This document shows positions 36,488-48,128 of a stretch of DNA of 64,000 bases, piece after piece; position 1 is the stretch's first letter; the number at the start of each line of letters is the position of its first letter. The stretch lies in the NCBI RefSeq assembly GCF_014252955.1, contig NZ_JACMIA010000001.1:2254258-2318257 (forward strand), given 5' to 3'. The DNA is from Stappia sp. 28M-7. Its GTDB lineage: Bacteria > Pseudomonadota > Alphaproteobacteria > Rhizobiales > Stappiaceae. Position numbers and translations under genes: made by a program. The notes beneath the pieces were generated by a model that was not told where the DNA came from, ran no database searches, and worked only from the letters and a program-made list of their open reading frames with translations.

Positions 36488-38311
36488 ATGGTGACCATGA
36501 CGCCGAATATCGATCCCAGTTCCACATCCCCGATCGCGGGGATACATCCGGCCTTGGCTTCCGCCCTGGAGGCGAAGGGGTACAACCAGCTGACTCCGGT
36601 CCAGCTGGAGATGACGAACGAGAAGTATGGCGAAGCCGATCTTCTCGTTTCGGCTCAGACCGGGTCGGGAAAGACGATCGCCTTCGGCATTGCCATCGCG
36701 TCGACCCTGCTTGGCAGCGCGACACGCTTTGACGCCGCCGGCGCGCCGCTCGGCCTGATCATCGCTCCGACGCGCGAACTTGCCATTCAGGTGCAGCGGG
36801 AGCTTGCCTGGCTCTATGCGGAGACGCAGATCAGGATCGCGACCTGCGTCGGCGGCATGGACATCCGCACTGAGCGCCGCGCACTGGAACGCGGCGCCCA
36901 CCTTGTGGTCGGCACGCCCGGCCGCCTGCGCGACCATATCACGCGCGGCGTGCTGGACCTTGGCGGTATTCGCGCGGTGGTGCTCGACGAAGCCGACGAG
37001 ATGCTGGATCTCGGTTTTCGCGACGACCTGGAGTTCATCCTCGGTGCATCGCCTAAGGAGCGCCGGACACTTCTGTTCTCGGCGACCGTCAGGCGTGGCA
37101 TTGCCGAGCTGGCCAAGACGGTGCAGACCGATGCGGTGCGTGTCGCGACAATCGCGACCACCGAGCAGCATGCCGACATCGACTATCAACTGATGCTGGT
37201 CCGGCGCGACGAGCGCGAACACGCGATCATCAACACGTTGCTGGAATCCGACAGCAAGAGCGCTCTGGTGTTCTGCCACACGCGCGAAGCGGTTCGCCAT
37301 CTCACGGCGCGCCTCGTCAATCGCGGGTTCTCCGTGGTGTCGCTTTCTGGTGAGATGGCGCAATCGGAGCGGTCAAACGCGCTGCAGTCCATGCGCGACG
37401 GACGTGCGCGCGTCTGCGTGGCGACCGATGTGGCGGCACGCGGCATCGATCTTCCAAACCTCGACCTCGTGGTTCACGCCGACTTGCCGAGCAAGCCGGA
37501 GACGCTGCTGCACCGTTCCGGTCGCACCGGGCGCGCCGGCCGCAAGGGCATCTGCGTTCTCATTGTTCCGGAACACAGGCGAGGTGCCGCTCAGCGCGTG
37601 CTGGCAATGGCACAGCTGACAGCGACCATGCGCGCAGCTCCCGGCATTGCGGAGATCGAGGCGCGCTATCGCCGGCAGATCCTCGATTCTGCCGTTTCGG
37701 CGGCGCTGCCCGATGAGCTGGAGGCGGATTTCGTGGCCGAGTTGCTGGAGCGCGCCGGACCGCAGCGTATCGCGGCCGCGTTCCTCCGCCAGCATCTGGC
37801 CGCGCATCCGGTTCCGGAGGATCTCTTGCCGCTTCCCGCGGAAGCGCTGCAGAGCCGCGGCCCCAGCCGTGCCAATCGGTTTGGCGAGGACCGTGCGCCG
37901 GGTCGCGAGCCGCGTGGTCCGAGCATGGAGGACGGCGTGTGGTTCACCATCTCGCTTGGGCGCAGGCAACGTGCCGACCCGAAGTTCCTGCTGCCGATGA
38001 TCTGCAACGCCGGCGGCGTGACCAAGCGGGATGTCGGTGCGATCCGGATCGACGATAACGAAACCCGTTTCGAGATTTCCGCCGACAAGGCCGGCAGCTA
38101 TGCTTGGCAGATCTTGCAGCCTGGTAGCCTCGAGAAGGGCATCAGGATCGCGCCGGTCGGCGAGGTGCGCATGTCGCCGCGGCAGTTCAAACCGAAGTTC
38201 AAGCAGGACGGAAAGCAGGACGGCAAACCGCCCCGCAAACACCGGCCGGCGGCGGCCGATCACGGCAAGCCGCCCAAGCACAAGGGCCGCAAGCCGAAGC
38301 GCCCTGATTGA
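36488..38311 (+). CDS. DEAD-box ATP-dependent RNA helicase (CsdA/DbpA-like)
   Basis: RNA helicase likely acting in ribosome assembly or mRNA remodelling at low temperature. It has about 607 residues from the ATG at 36488 (or 36497). All core motifs are present: AQTGSGKT (I), PTRELA (Ia), TPGRL (Ib), DEAD in VVLDEADEMLDLGF (II), SAT (III), VFCHTRE (IV), ATDVAARGID (V) and HRSGRTGRAG (VI). After the core comes a DbpA/CsdA-type RNA-binding domain (DGVWFTISLGRRQRADPKFLLPMICNAGGV) and a Lys/Pro-rich basic tail. Confidence 0.92.
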   Translation: MVTMTPNIDPSSTSPIAGIHPALASALEAKGYNQLTPVQLEMTNEKYGEADLLVSAQTGSGKTIAFGIAIASTLLGSATRFDAAGAPLGLIIAPTRELAIQVQRELAWLYAETQIRIATCVGGMDIRTERRALERGAHLVVGTPGRLRDHITRGVLDLGGIRAVVLDEADEMLDLGFRDDLEFILGASPKERRTLLFSATVRRGIAELAKTVQTDAVRVATIATTEQHADIDYQLMLVRRDEREHAIINTLLESDSKSALVFCHTREAVRHLTARLVNRGFSVVSLSGEMAQSERSNALQSMRDGRARVCVATDVAARGIDLPNLDLVVHADLPSKPETLLHRSGRTGRAGRKGICVLIVPEHRRGAAQRVLAMAQLTATMRAAPGIAEIEARYRRQILDSAVSAALPDELEADFVAELLERAGPQRIAAAFLRQHLAAHPVPEDLLPLPAEALQSRGPSRANRFGEDRAPGREPRGPSMEDGVWFTISLGRRQRADPKFLLPMICNAGGVTKRDVGAIRIDDNETRFEISADKAGSYAWQILQPGSLEKGIRIAPVGEVRMSPRQFKPKFKQDGKQDGKPPRKHRPAAADHGKPPKHKGRKPKRPD

Positions 38312-38678
38312 TCGGAGCGATCCGCTCGGCCGGGTGGACCTGACAGGTTGCAAGACCTGTTGGCCCGCCCGGTTATGGACGAGCCTCAGGCCGTCAACGT
38401 CTCGCGGCGTGACTTTGCCCTTCACTTGGAAGACCCGCTCGCCGGAGTGTATCTCCTGGCAGCCAGGACTGCCGCCGTATCGCTGGCCGCAGTTCGTGTC
38501 AGCGCGTTTGTGCGACCTTTAATTGCATTGTTTTTGAGATATTTATCTTTCGTTGAGGCGCTTTGTGCGTAGGTGTCGCTGTTGAACCGGCAGCCCCGGC
38601 GCATCCCCGCTCGGGGCGTGCATCGGAAGGGCCCGGGGGGAGCCGGCCGAAGCGGCTGGCCGGGAGAAGGAAATCCAA
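38312..38678. other. Intergenic stretch before the carbonic anhydrase gene
   Basis: 367 bases without a convincing gene. An AT-rich block at about 38516-38556 probably holds the promoter. Just before the binding site of the next gene, GGCC/GGCC-type arms around 38648-38664 form a GC-rich hairpin in the predicted 5' leader. A 74-codon plus-strand frame (38348-38572) runs across the AT-rich block with no binding site and is not called. Confidence 0.45.
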
Positions 38679-39404
38679 ATGTGTGACGATCACGACTTCA
38701 CCCTATCGCGGCGCGGCTTGCTGGGGCTCGGTGCGGCGGCAGCAACGACCGCCTTTGCTGGTGGCTTCGCACTGCCGGGCAAGGCAAGCGCTCAACAGGC
38801 GGCCGGCGCTCCCAACGACATTTCTCCCGAGGAGGCGCTGGCGCGGCTTGTCGAGGGCAACGCGCGCTATGTCGCCGATTCCGGCTGCAACAGCGATTTC
38901 TCCGTGGGCCGTGCCGCGCGCGCGGGAGTGCAGTATCCCTTTGCCGGAATCCTGTCCTGCGCCGACTCGCGCGTCGCCCCGGAACTGGTCTTCGATCACG
39001 GACCGGGCGAGCTTTTCGTCATGCGTGTCGCCGGCAATTTCGTCGATGTCAGTGGCCTTGCCAGCATCGAGTATGGCGTCGCCGTTCTGGGCATCCCGCT
39101 TCTCGTCGTGATGGGGCACACCAATTGCGGCGCCGTCTCCGCCACCATCAATGTGGTGAAGGAGGGAACGGAGCTGCCGGGGCACCTGCCGGATCTCGTC
39201 GGCATGCTGAAGCCGGGCGTTGAGGCAGCGCTGGCCGAAAAGCCGGCCGATCCGCTCGCCGCCGCGACCCGTGCCAACGTCGTCCACAATGTCGAGAAGT
39301 TGAAGGCGGCCGGACCGATCGTTGCCGAGGCGGTTGCTGCGGGCAAGGTTCGCGTCGTCGGCGCGATCTATGACATTGCCACCGGCAAGGTCGAGTTCAT
39401 CTGA
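38679..39404 (+). CDS. Periplasmic (Tat-exported) beta-class carbonic anhydrase
   Basis: Zinc enzyme interconverting CO2 and bicarbonate. The 241-residue protein begins with a twin-arginine signal peptide: SRRGLLGLG at 10-18, a hydrophobic stretch and ALPGKASA before a probable cleavage near residue 38. The mature domain has all beta-class ligands, CADSR (C94, D96, R98) and GHTNC (H147, C150). GGAGAAGGA lies upstream of the ATG. Export of a beta carbonic anhydrase is less usual than cytoplasmic location, although Tat-linked members are known. Confidence 0.92.
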   Translation: MCDDHDFTLSRRGLLGLGAAAATTAFAGGFALPGKASAQQAAGAPNDISPEEALARLVEGNARYVADSGCNSDFSVGRAARAGVQYPFAGILSCADSRVAPELVFDHGPGELFVMRVAGNFVDVSGLASIEYGVAVLGIPLLVVMGHTNCGAVSATINVVKEGTELPGHLPDLVGMLKPGVEAALAEKPADPLAAATRANVVHNVEKLKAAGPIVAEAVAAGKVRVVGAIYDIATGKVEFI

Positions 39405-39471
39405 CCTTTATGCATTGGCGGCGCGAGGATCTCCGCGCCGCCATCTTCTTTTGTCTGCTTTCTCGCAGGCC

Positions 39472-41529
39472 TCAGGCGAAGCCGCGCTTCTTCAGCAGCG
39501 GGCCGGCATCTGGCAGCGCGCCCCGGAAAGCGACGTAGGCATCCTTCGGATCCTGCCGCCCGCCGGCGGAATAGATCGCATCGCGCAGGCGCCGGGCCAG
39601 TTCGGCATTGAAGATGTCACCGGTTTCTTCGAAGGCGGTGAAGGCATCCGCGTCCATCACTTCCGACCACATGTAGCTGTAGTAGCCGGCTGAATAGCCG
39701 TCGCCCGAGAACACGTGCGCAAAGTGCGTCGGCCGGTGGCGCATGGTGATTTCCGCCGGCATGCCGATGCGGCTCAGCGTTTCGTGCTCCAGTGCAGCAA
39801 TATCCGCCTCGCCATGGGCCTGGCGGGTATGCACGTCGAGGTCGAAGAGCGCCGAAGAGAGATACTCGACCGTCGAAAAGCCCTGATTGAAGTTGCGGGC
39901 GGCCAGCACGCGCTCCATCAGCTCGGCCGGCATTGGCTCGCCCGTCTCCACATGTACGGCAAAGCGCGACAGCACCTCCGGCTCGGAAAGCCAGTGCTCG
40001 TAGAGCTGCGAGGGCAGCTCCACGAAGTCGCGCGCAACGGAGGTTCCGGAGATCATCGGATAGGTCACGTCCGAGAGCAGGCCGTGCAGGGCATGGCCGA
40101 ACTCATGGAACAGCGTGCGTGCATCGTCGAAGGTCAGCAGCGTCGGCTGACCCTTCGGCGCCTTGGCGAAGTTCATCACGTTGACGATGATCGGGCGGAT
40201 GTTGCTGGCGAGCTTCTCCTGACGGCGATACGCGCTCATCCAGGCGCCGCTGCGCTTGGTCGAGCGGTTGAAGTAGTCGCCGAGAAACAGGCCGACATGA
40301 TCGCCATCCGCGTCCAGCACTTCGAAGGCGCGCACGTCCGGATGATAGAGCTTCAGCCCCTCGACCTCGCGGAAGGTCAGGCCGAACAGCCGCCCGGCGG
40401 TATGGAAGGCCGCCTCGATCATCTTTTCCAGCTGGAAATACGGCTTGAGCTCGGCCTCATCGAGCGCGTGGTCACGCTGGCGCAGCTTTTCCGCATAGAA
40501 ACGCCAGTCCCAGGGCGAGATGGCGATATTGTCGCCGCTCTCGGCCGCAAGCGCCTGCAGGGCCTCTGCCTCCTTGCGTGCCTGCGCCACGGCCGGGGTC
40601 CACACGGTCTCCAGCAGTTCGCGCACCGCCTGCGGCGTACCGGCCATCGTGTCGTCGAGCTTGTACGCGGCGAAACTGTCGAAACCGAGCAGGCGCGCAC
40701 GCTCGTCGCGCAGTTTCAGGATCTCGGCGATGATCGTGCGATTGTCGGTGTCGCCCCCCATCTCGCCGCGCGAGATCCAGGCCTTGAACGCCGTCTCGCG
40801 CAGGTCGCGACGGGTCGAAAACTGCAGGAAGGGCTCGATCAGTGAACGCGACAGGGTGATGACATGCTTGCCCGGATGGCCGCGTTCGCTGGCAGCCTCA
40901 GCCGCCGCCTGACGCAGGAATCCGGGCAGGCCTGCCAGATCCTCCTCGCTTTCCAGCAGCAGCTGATAGCCGGCCTCATCCGCCAGCACATTCTGGGAGA
41001 ACTGCGTGCCGAGCACCGCAAGCCGCTGGGTGATTTCGGCCATGCGGGTTCGTCCCGCTTCGTCCAGTGCCGCGCCGGCACGGGTAAACATGCGGTGGTA
41101 GCGCTCCAGGACGCGCGCCTGTTCCTCATCAAGGCCCAGCGTGTCTCGTGCCTCCCAAAGGGCCGCGACCCGGGCATGGAGAGCCTGGTTGAGCAGCGTT
41201 TCGCTGGAATGACGGGCAAGCTTGGGCGCAATGTCGCGCTCGATCCGCTGCAGCTCTTCGGACGTGTGGCTTCCCGCAAGGTTGAAGAACACCGACGCAA
41301 CGCGCGTCAGCTCGCGCCCCGACAGTTCCATCGCCTCGATCGTGTTGGCAAAGCTCGGCGTCTCCGGGCTGTCGGCAATCTGGTTTACGGCCTGCCGCGC
41401 CAGCGTCAGGGCCGCCTCGAAGGCCGTTTCGTAGTGCCACGGCTCGATCTCGCCGAACGGCGGGAGCCCGAATGGGGCGGTCCACTCGGCAAGCAATGGG
41501 TTGCGATCGGCGACGGATGCGTCGGTCAT
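39472..41529 (-). CDS. M3-family zinc metallopeptidase (oligopeptidase/Dcp type)
   Basis: Soluble peptidase degrading oligopeptides in the cytoplasm, 685 residues from the ATG at 41529 (AAGGA nine bases upstream). The zinc site FHEFGHALHG gives the HExxH pair, with the third ligand Glu in the following helix (FVELPSQLYEHW). The C-terminal GYSAGYYSYMWSEVMDADAF is characteristic of the oligopeptidase A/Dcp group. The frame extends upstream to 41634 without a start of better quality. Confidence 0.94.
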   Translation of the reverse strand: MTDASVADRNPLLAEWTAPFGLPPFGEIEPWHYETAFEAALTLARQAVNQIADSPETPSFANTIEAMELSGRELTRVASVFFNLAGSHTSEELQRIERDIAPKLARHSSETLLNQALHARVAALWEARDTLGLDEEQARVLERYHRMFTRAGAALDEAGRTRMAEITQRLAVLGTQFSQNVLADEAGYQLLLESEEDLAGLPGFLRQAAAEAASERGHPGKHVITLSRSLIEPFLQFSTRRDLRETAFKAWISRGEMGGDTDNRTIIAEILKLRDERARLLGFDSFAAYKLDDTMAGTPQAVRELLETVWTPAVAQARKEAEALQALAAESGDNIAISPWDWRFYAEKLRQRDHALDEAELKPYFQLEKMIEAAFHTAGRLFGLTFREVEGLKLYHPDVRAFEVLDADGDHVGLFLGDYFNRSTKRSGAWMSAYRRQEKLASNIRPIIVNVMNFAKAPKGQPTLLTFDDARTLFHEFGHALHGLLSDVTYPMISGTSVARDFVELPSQLYEHWLSEPEVLSRFAVHVETGEPMPAELMERVLAARNFNQGFSTVEYLSSALFDLDVHTRQAHGEADIAALEHETLSRIGMPAEITMRHRPTHFAHVFSGDGYSAGYYSYMWSEVMDADAFTAFEETGDIFNAELARRLRDAIYSAGGRQDPKDAYVAFRGALPDAGPLLKKRGFA

Positions 41530-41647
41530 GAACTGGATCCTTGAAACTTGGCCCAAAAAGGGGAGACGCCGGCGCGAGCCGGCAGCGTCACGCAGCAATA
41601 TGGGATTGCCCGGATCGCCTGTCAGCCCCTGCATTGGCGTGCGGGAG

Positions 41648-42577
41648 CTACAATCCCGCCCACATGAGCGCCAGCGAGACGGTGATCACGCCGGCGGTGG
41701 TCGACAGCAGGATGGCTGCTGAGAGTTGCTGGAGGAAGATGCCGTATCGCTCTGCAACGACAAAGACGTTTCCGGCGATGGGGAGCGATGCGATCACGAC
41801 CAGAATGGCGGTTTCGGCTGCACCGAGGCCGAACAGCATCGCCGAGGTCAGGACGGCGAGCGGATGCACAAGCAGTTTCATCACGATCATCAGCGAGATG
41901 ACGCGCGCCTCGCCTTCGACCCGCCTGGAGGCAAGCTGCACACCGAGCGAGAAAAGCGCCGTCGCGCCCGCCGCATCACCGAGGAAGTTCAGCAGGTTGT
42001 CGCCCGCTTGCGGGAGCTTGCCTCCGGCCAGCGACAGGAGCGTGCCGCCAACGATCGCAAGCACGAAGGGATTGAAGATGACGCCCTTCGCCACGGTGGC
42101 GATCAACCGCCAGCTCGCACCCTTGCCCGACGCCCATTCCAACAGGCCGATGCAGAGCGGGATGAAAATCGTCAGGTCGAGAACCAGCACCACCGCCATC
42201 GGCGCAGCGGCCCGTTCTCCGAACGCCGCCAGCATCAATGGCAGGCCGAGAAAACCGATATTGCCGATTGTTGCGGCTTGGCCGCTGACCGCCATTTCGG
42301 CCAGCCCGCCGCCGCACAGGAGGCGCATCGCCAGCATGGCAACCGCAAAGGTGGCGCCGCCCGCCAGCACCCATACCGGCACCATCGGCCCTGTCAGGGC
42401 GGCGATGATGTCCTGTCCGGCGAGTGCCCGGATCACCAGCGCCGGCATTGCGAAATTGAAGACGAAGACGTTCAGGCTGCGCACCGCCCCGTCCGGCATC
42501 CAGCCACGTTTTGCTGCAAAGAAACCGAAGGCAATGACGGCGAAAAAGGGTCCCGTGATCGAGAGCGTCAGGAGCAT
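41648..42577 (-). CDS. AEC-family permease
   Basis: Auxin-efflux-carrier type membrane transporter, 309 residues and about ten helices. The halves show the family layout: FFAVIAFGFFAAKRGWMP near the start with NVFVFNFAMPALVIRAL, then GNIGFLGLPLMLAAFG, and in the second half MKLLVHPLAVL and SLPIAGNVFVVAERYG. Bacterial relatives carry malonate, malate or other organic acids; the substrate is not known. It lies downstream of and co-directional with no obvious partner; a second AEC gene occurs at 59.4 kb. Confidence 0.9.
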   Translation of the reverse strand: MLLTLSITGPFFAVIAFGFFAAKRGWMPDGAVRSLNVFVFNFAMPALVIRALAGQDIIAALTGPMVPVWVLAGGATFAVAMLAMRLLCGGGLAEMAVSGQAATIGNIGFLGLPLMLAAFGERAAAPMAVVLVLDLTIFIPLCIGLLEWASGKGASWRLIATVAKGVIFNPFVLAIVGGTLLSLAGGKLPQAGDNLLNFLGDAAGATALFSLGVQLASRRVEGEARVISLMIVMKLLVHPLAVLTSAMLFGLGAAETAILVVIASLPIAGNVFVVAERYGIFLQQLSAAILLSTTAGVITVSLALMWAGL

Positions 42578-42689
42578 GACGTTGCAATCCTTGGTTGAAA
42601 TGACAGTGGAGGCTCCGGCGCGCCTTGGCTTGAATGCGAGGGATTGGACTCAGGATTCGTTAAGAGGGGACGCGGATACTGTGCAGATC

Positions 42690-43016
42690 ATGTCCGCCCT
42701 GTCCATCTCCCTTTCAGGCCTTCAGGCCGCCGGCCAGCGCTTCGAAGCCTCCGCGCGCCGCATCGTCGCGGCCGGTGCCGAGGCGGGCAACGCATTGGTC
42801 GAAGCGAGCGGCAACGGAGCAGGCCAGGCCGGCGGGCAGGGAGGCGCTCCGGCGATGGGAGCACCCGGGATCGGCTTCTCGCCCGACATGGCGGGGGCAA
42901 TGGTCGACATGATGCAGGCGGAAAACGCCTTCAAGGCAAATGCGCGAGTCGCTGGCCGCATCAGCGACATGCAGAAGGCCTATCTCGACATGATGGCCGA
43001 GCGTACCGACCGCTGA
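42690..43016 (+). CDS. Small flagellar-rod-like protein (FlgB/FlgC-type ends)
   Basis: A 108-residue protein whose two ends resemble flagellar rod proteins. The start MSALSISLSGLQAAGQRFEASARRI matches the N-terminal helix of rod and hook proteins, and the end DMAGAMVDMMQAENAFKANARVAGRI matches the Flg_bbr_C helix that packs against it. A short Gly/Ala-rich linker replaces the usual middle domain. No other flagellar gene is near. A GTG at 42681 is an alternative start, with GAGGGG eleven bases upstream. Function is uncertain: it may be a minimal rod-like protein or a divergent relic. Confidence 0.72.
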   Translation: MSALSISLSGLQAAGQRFEASARRIVAAGAEAGNALVEASGNGAGQAGGQGGAPAMGAPGIGFSPDMAGAMVDMMQAENAFKANARVAGRISDMQKAYLDMMAERTDR

Positions 43017-43022
43017 GCCGCC

Positions 43023-43634
43023 TCAAGGCACGAGCCAGCGGCCTTTCCATTCAGGCTTTCCCGCATTCTTCTCGTCGGCCTCGAAGACCGCGCGCCGATG
43101 GCCCGCATGGGCCAGATGCAGCCATTCGATACGGTGGATGCGGGCGAGCAGGATGCAGAACTGGCCGCGTCCCTCGTCGGCCGCGCCGTGATCGAACGCG
43201 ACGTCCTCCGGATGCTCTACCTCGCTGCCTGGCGCTGCCGTGACCCGGTAGCAGATCCGGCTGAACGAGCGCGACGCAGCCCAGGCCGCATCGACCTCAT
43301 CTCCTTCCATCTCTATCGACAGGCTGGCGGCAAGGCGCAGCTGGATGCCGGACGGCTTGTCATAGATGTGGATGGCGCCGGAGGGACTGCGAGCCACTTG
43401 TGCGATCTTGGCGCTGCGGCGGTCTGTATGAAAACGCAGCAGCCGGCGCTCGGGCTCGGCGGCGCGCAACACCATGGTGCGCAACTCGGGCAAGCCCTGC
43501 TCGTCCAGCGTGGCAACGGTGGGAACATGAAAGGCCGAGTGCCGCGAGGCCGCACCCTCTTGCAGCAGCCGCCAGCATTCGGCCAACGTAAGCTCTAGAT
43601 CGTCGCGAAAGGCAGGAAGCGGTTCGCCGGTCAT
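43023..43634 (-). CDS. Pyridoxamine 5'-phosphate oxidase family protein (Alr4036-like)
   Basis: FMN-binding split-barrel protein of 203 residues. The FMN site region SAFHVPTVATLDEQGLPELRTMVLRAA and LLRFHTDRRSAKIAQVARSP is typical of the Alr4036/PNPOx group, and RIHRIEWLHLAHAGHRRAVFEAD closes the domain. The reaction is not known for this group. The start lies eleven bases after the stop of the epimerase gene on the same strand, so they are probably co-transcribed. A long frame in the same phase extends across several genes upstream but is only an antisense or out-of-frame reading there. Confidence 0.87.
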   Translation of the reverse strand: MTGEPLPAFRDDLELTLAECWRLLQEGAASRHSAFHVPTVATLDEQGLPELRTMVLRAAEPERRLLRFHTDRRSAKIAQVARSPSGAIHIYDKPSGIQLRLAASLSIEMEGDEVDAAWAASRSFSRICYRVTAAPGSEVEHPEDVAFDHGAADEGRGQFCILLARIHRIEWLHLAHAGHRRAVFEADEKNAGKPEWKGRWLVP

Positions 43635-43645
43635 TTCGCCCAGCC

Positions 43646-44656
43646 TCAGACCTTGTAGAAGTCGCGATACCACTCGACGAAGGCACGCACGCCGTCTTCC
43701 ACAGACGTGCGGGGACGGAAGCCCGTCGCCTGCGTCAGGTCGTCGACATCCGCCCAGGTGGCTAGAACATCGCCTGGCTGCAGCGGCATGAGGTTGCGGA
43801 TCGCCTTTACCCCGCACGCCGCCTCGATGGCGTCGACATAGCGCAGCAGCTTCACCGGCTCGGAGTTGCCGATATTGTGGATCCGGTAGGGGGCCGAGCT
43901 GGTCGCCGGATCGGAGGTCGCCGCATCCCACCCTTCGTTCACCGCCGGCGGGCGCTCGGCGATGCGCACGATGCCCTCGACGATGTCGTCGACATAGGTG
44001 AAGTCGCGCAGCATCTCGCCATTGTTGTAGATGTCGATCGGCTCGCCCGACAGGATCGCGCGGGTGAACCTGTAGAGCGCCATGTCCGGCCGCGCCCAGG
44101 GGCCGTAGACGGTGAAGAAGCGCAGGCCGGTGAGCGGAATGCGGAAGAGGTGGGCGTAGCTGTGCGCCATCGCCTCGTTCGCCTTCTTCGTCGCCGCATA
44201 GAGCGAGATCGGATGGTTGCCGCCACGATGGGGCGACAGCGGCATCGTCTCGTCGAGGCCGTAGATGGAGGAGGTGGAGGCGAAGACCACATGGTCGACC
44301 GGATACGCGCGGGCCGCCTCCAGCACGGTTAGGAAGCCGGTGACATTGGCATCCACATAGGCCTGCGGCGCCTCCAGCGAGTAGCGCACGCCCGGCTGGG
44401 CCGCCAGATGGACGATGCGCTCCGGCGCGTGCTCGGCCATCAGCGCCATCACCGCATCGCGGTCCTCCAGCGAGATCCGCGCCTCGATGAAGTTCGGATG
44501 CTGACGCAGGATCTCGACCCGCGCTTCCTTCAGCGCCGGATCGTAATAGGGGCTGACGCAATCGAGGCCGATCACCTGCCATCCGTCGGCAAGCAGGCGG
44601 CTCGCCAGATGAAAGCCGATGAAGCCCGCAGACCCGGTGACGAGAACCTTGCGCAT
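43646..44656 (-). CDS. lspL: NAD-dependent epimerase (UDP-glucuronate 4-epimerase type)
   Basis: Short-chain dehydrogenase/reductase-fold epimerase of 336 residues, most similar in features to UDP-glucuronate 4-epimerases (LspL/Cap1J). It has the NAD site TGSAGFIGFHLA, the loop HLAAQPGVRYSLEAPQAYVDANVTGF, catalytic STSSIYG and Y-x3-K in SLYAATKKANE, and the signature LRFFTVYGPWARPDMAL. It would supply UDP-galacturonate for LPS or capsular sugars. It lies just after galU on the same strand. Confidence 0.9.
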   Translation of the reverse strand: MRKVLVTGSAGFIGFHLASRLLADGWQVIGLDCVSPYYDPALKEARVEILRQHPNFIEARISLEDRDAVMALMAEHAPERIVHLAAQPGVRYSLEAPQAYVDANVTGFLTVLEAARAYPVDHVVFASTSSIYGLDETMPLSPHRGGNHPISLYAATKKANEAMAHSYAHLFRIPLTGLRFFTVYGPWARPDMALYRFTRAILSGEPIDIYNNGEMLRDFTYVDDIVEGIVRIAERPPAVNEGWDAATSDPATSSAPYRIHNIGNSEPVKLLRYVDAIEAACGVKAIRNLMPLQPGDVLATWADVDDLTQATGFRPRTSVEDGVRAFVEWYRDFYKV

Positions 44657-44668
44657 GCGTTTTCCCGC

Positions 44669-45550
44669 TCAGCCGTCGAGCAGCGACTGCAGCAATGGCC
44701 GCAGTTCGCGGGCCAGTTCCTCGTCCTCCAGCGCGAAGGCGATGTTGGCGGCAAGGAAGCCGGACTTGGAGCCGCAATCGTAGGTCTCGCCCTCGAAGCG
44801 CAGGCCGGTGAAGGGCTGCATGCCCATCAGCGACAGCATCGCATCGGTAAGCTGGATTTCGCCGCCGGCGCCCGTCTCCTGGCTGCCAAGCAGCTGGAAG
44901 ATCTCCGGCTGCAGGATGTAGCGGCCGTTGATGAACAGGTTGGTCGGCGCGGTGCCCGGCGCCGGCTTCTCCACCATGCCGGTGATCGTGAAGGTGCGCG
45001 CACTCGGGTCGCCGTCGACCTCGACGATGCCGTAGTTCTGGGTCTGGTCCTCCGGCACGGCCTCGACCGAGATCACGTTGCCGCCGCTCTGGTTGTAGAC
45101 CTCGACCATCTGCGACAGACAGCCCGGCTCGGACTTCATCAGCATGTCGGGAAGCAGGATCGCGAAGGGCTCGTTGCCGATGATGTCGCGAGCGCACCAG
45201 ATGGCGTGGCCAAGGCCCAGGGGCTCCTGCTGGCGGGTGAAGCTGGTGGTGCCGGGCATCGGGCGGATCGCCTCGAGCAGCTTCAGCGCCGATGCCTTGG
45301 AGCGGGACCGCAGCGTGTCCTCCAGCTCGTAGGCGATGTCGAAATGATCCTCGATCACGTGCTTGTTGCGCCCGGTGACGAAGACGATGTGCTCGATGCC
45401 GGCATTGCGCGCCTCGTCGACCACATACTGGATGATCGGCCGGTCGACGATGGTCAGCATCTCCTTGGGGAGGGCCTTCGTCGCGGGCAGGAAACGGGTG
45501 CCAAGGCCTGCCACCGGAAGGACTGCCTTGCGGATCTTCTTGTTCTGCAT
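44669..45550 (-). CDS. galU: UTP-glucose-1-phosphate uridylyltransferase
   Basis: Makes UDP-glucose from UTP and glucose-1-phosphate. It has 293 residues. The nucleotidyltransferase start [25 protein letters not shown] and the later [25 protein letters not shown] and [13 protein letters not shown] are characteristic. The ATG at 45550 is chosen because the conserved N-terminus begins there; the frame extends far upstream without similarity. It precedes the epimerase by twelve bases. UDP-glucose from here could feed the polysaccharide cluster at the window start. Confidence 0.95.
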   Translation of the reverse strand: MQNKKIRKAVLPVAGLGTRFLPATKALPKEMLTIVDRPIIQYVVDEARNAGIEHIVFVTGRNKHVIEDHFDIAYELEDTLRSRSKASALKLLEAIRPMPGTTSFTRQQEPLGLGHAIWCARDIIGNEPFAILLPDMLMKSEPGCLSQMVEVYNQSGGNVISVEAVPEDQTQNYGIVEVDGDPSARTFTITGMVEKPAPGTAPTNLFINGRYILQPEIFQLLGSQETGAGGEIQLTDAMLSLMGMQPFTGLRFEGETYDCGSKSGFLAANIAFALEDEELARELRPLLQSLLDG

Positions 45551-45839
45551 AAAGCGCGTTTTCCGTGTCTGGTGGAATCGGGAGGCGGCACGGGCCGCAA
45601 GGTAACCTGAAAGGATGACGGAACCAAGTTGGCGAAAAGAATGTCGGCACAACGGCTTCGCGCCGCAGCCGCCGAACGATGACACGAGGATTGCGGCAAG
45701 GATCGGGCAGCCGCGATGGCATGTAGGGCGCGCGAGATGCTTGCACCGGCTCGCCATGCGGACTACTGACGGGCGGAACGCGCCAGCGGGCGGGGCGGGC
45801 CGGAAGATCGGCCAGGTCCAGCAGGAGATACGAGCTGCC

Positions 45840-48063
<2,224 letters not shown>

Positions 48064-48095
48064 CCGGCTCTCACGCGTCACCGCCTGAAACACCG

Positions 48096-48128
48096 AAACC
48101 CGGTGCGCACCCCGCGCACCGGGTTTTT
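48096..48128 (+). terminator. Terminator of eno
   Basis: A 13-pair stem (48096-48108 and 48114-48126) with a five-base loop, running into a T tract. It marks the end of the GC-rich core sequence; base composition changes within about 110 bases downstream. Confidence 0.93.

Noticed and set aside
38348-38572. A 74-codon frame before the carbonic anhydrase gene.
   Set aside because: No binding site, runs through the AT-rich promoter block, no recognisable family.
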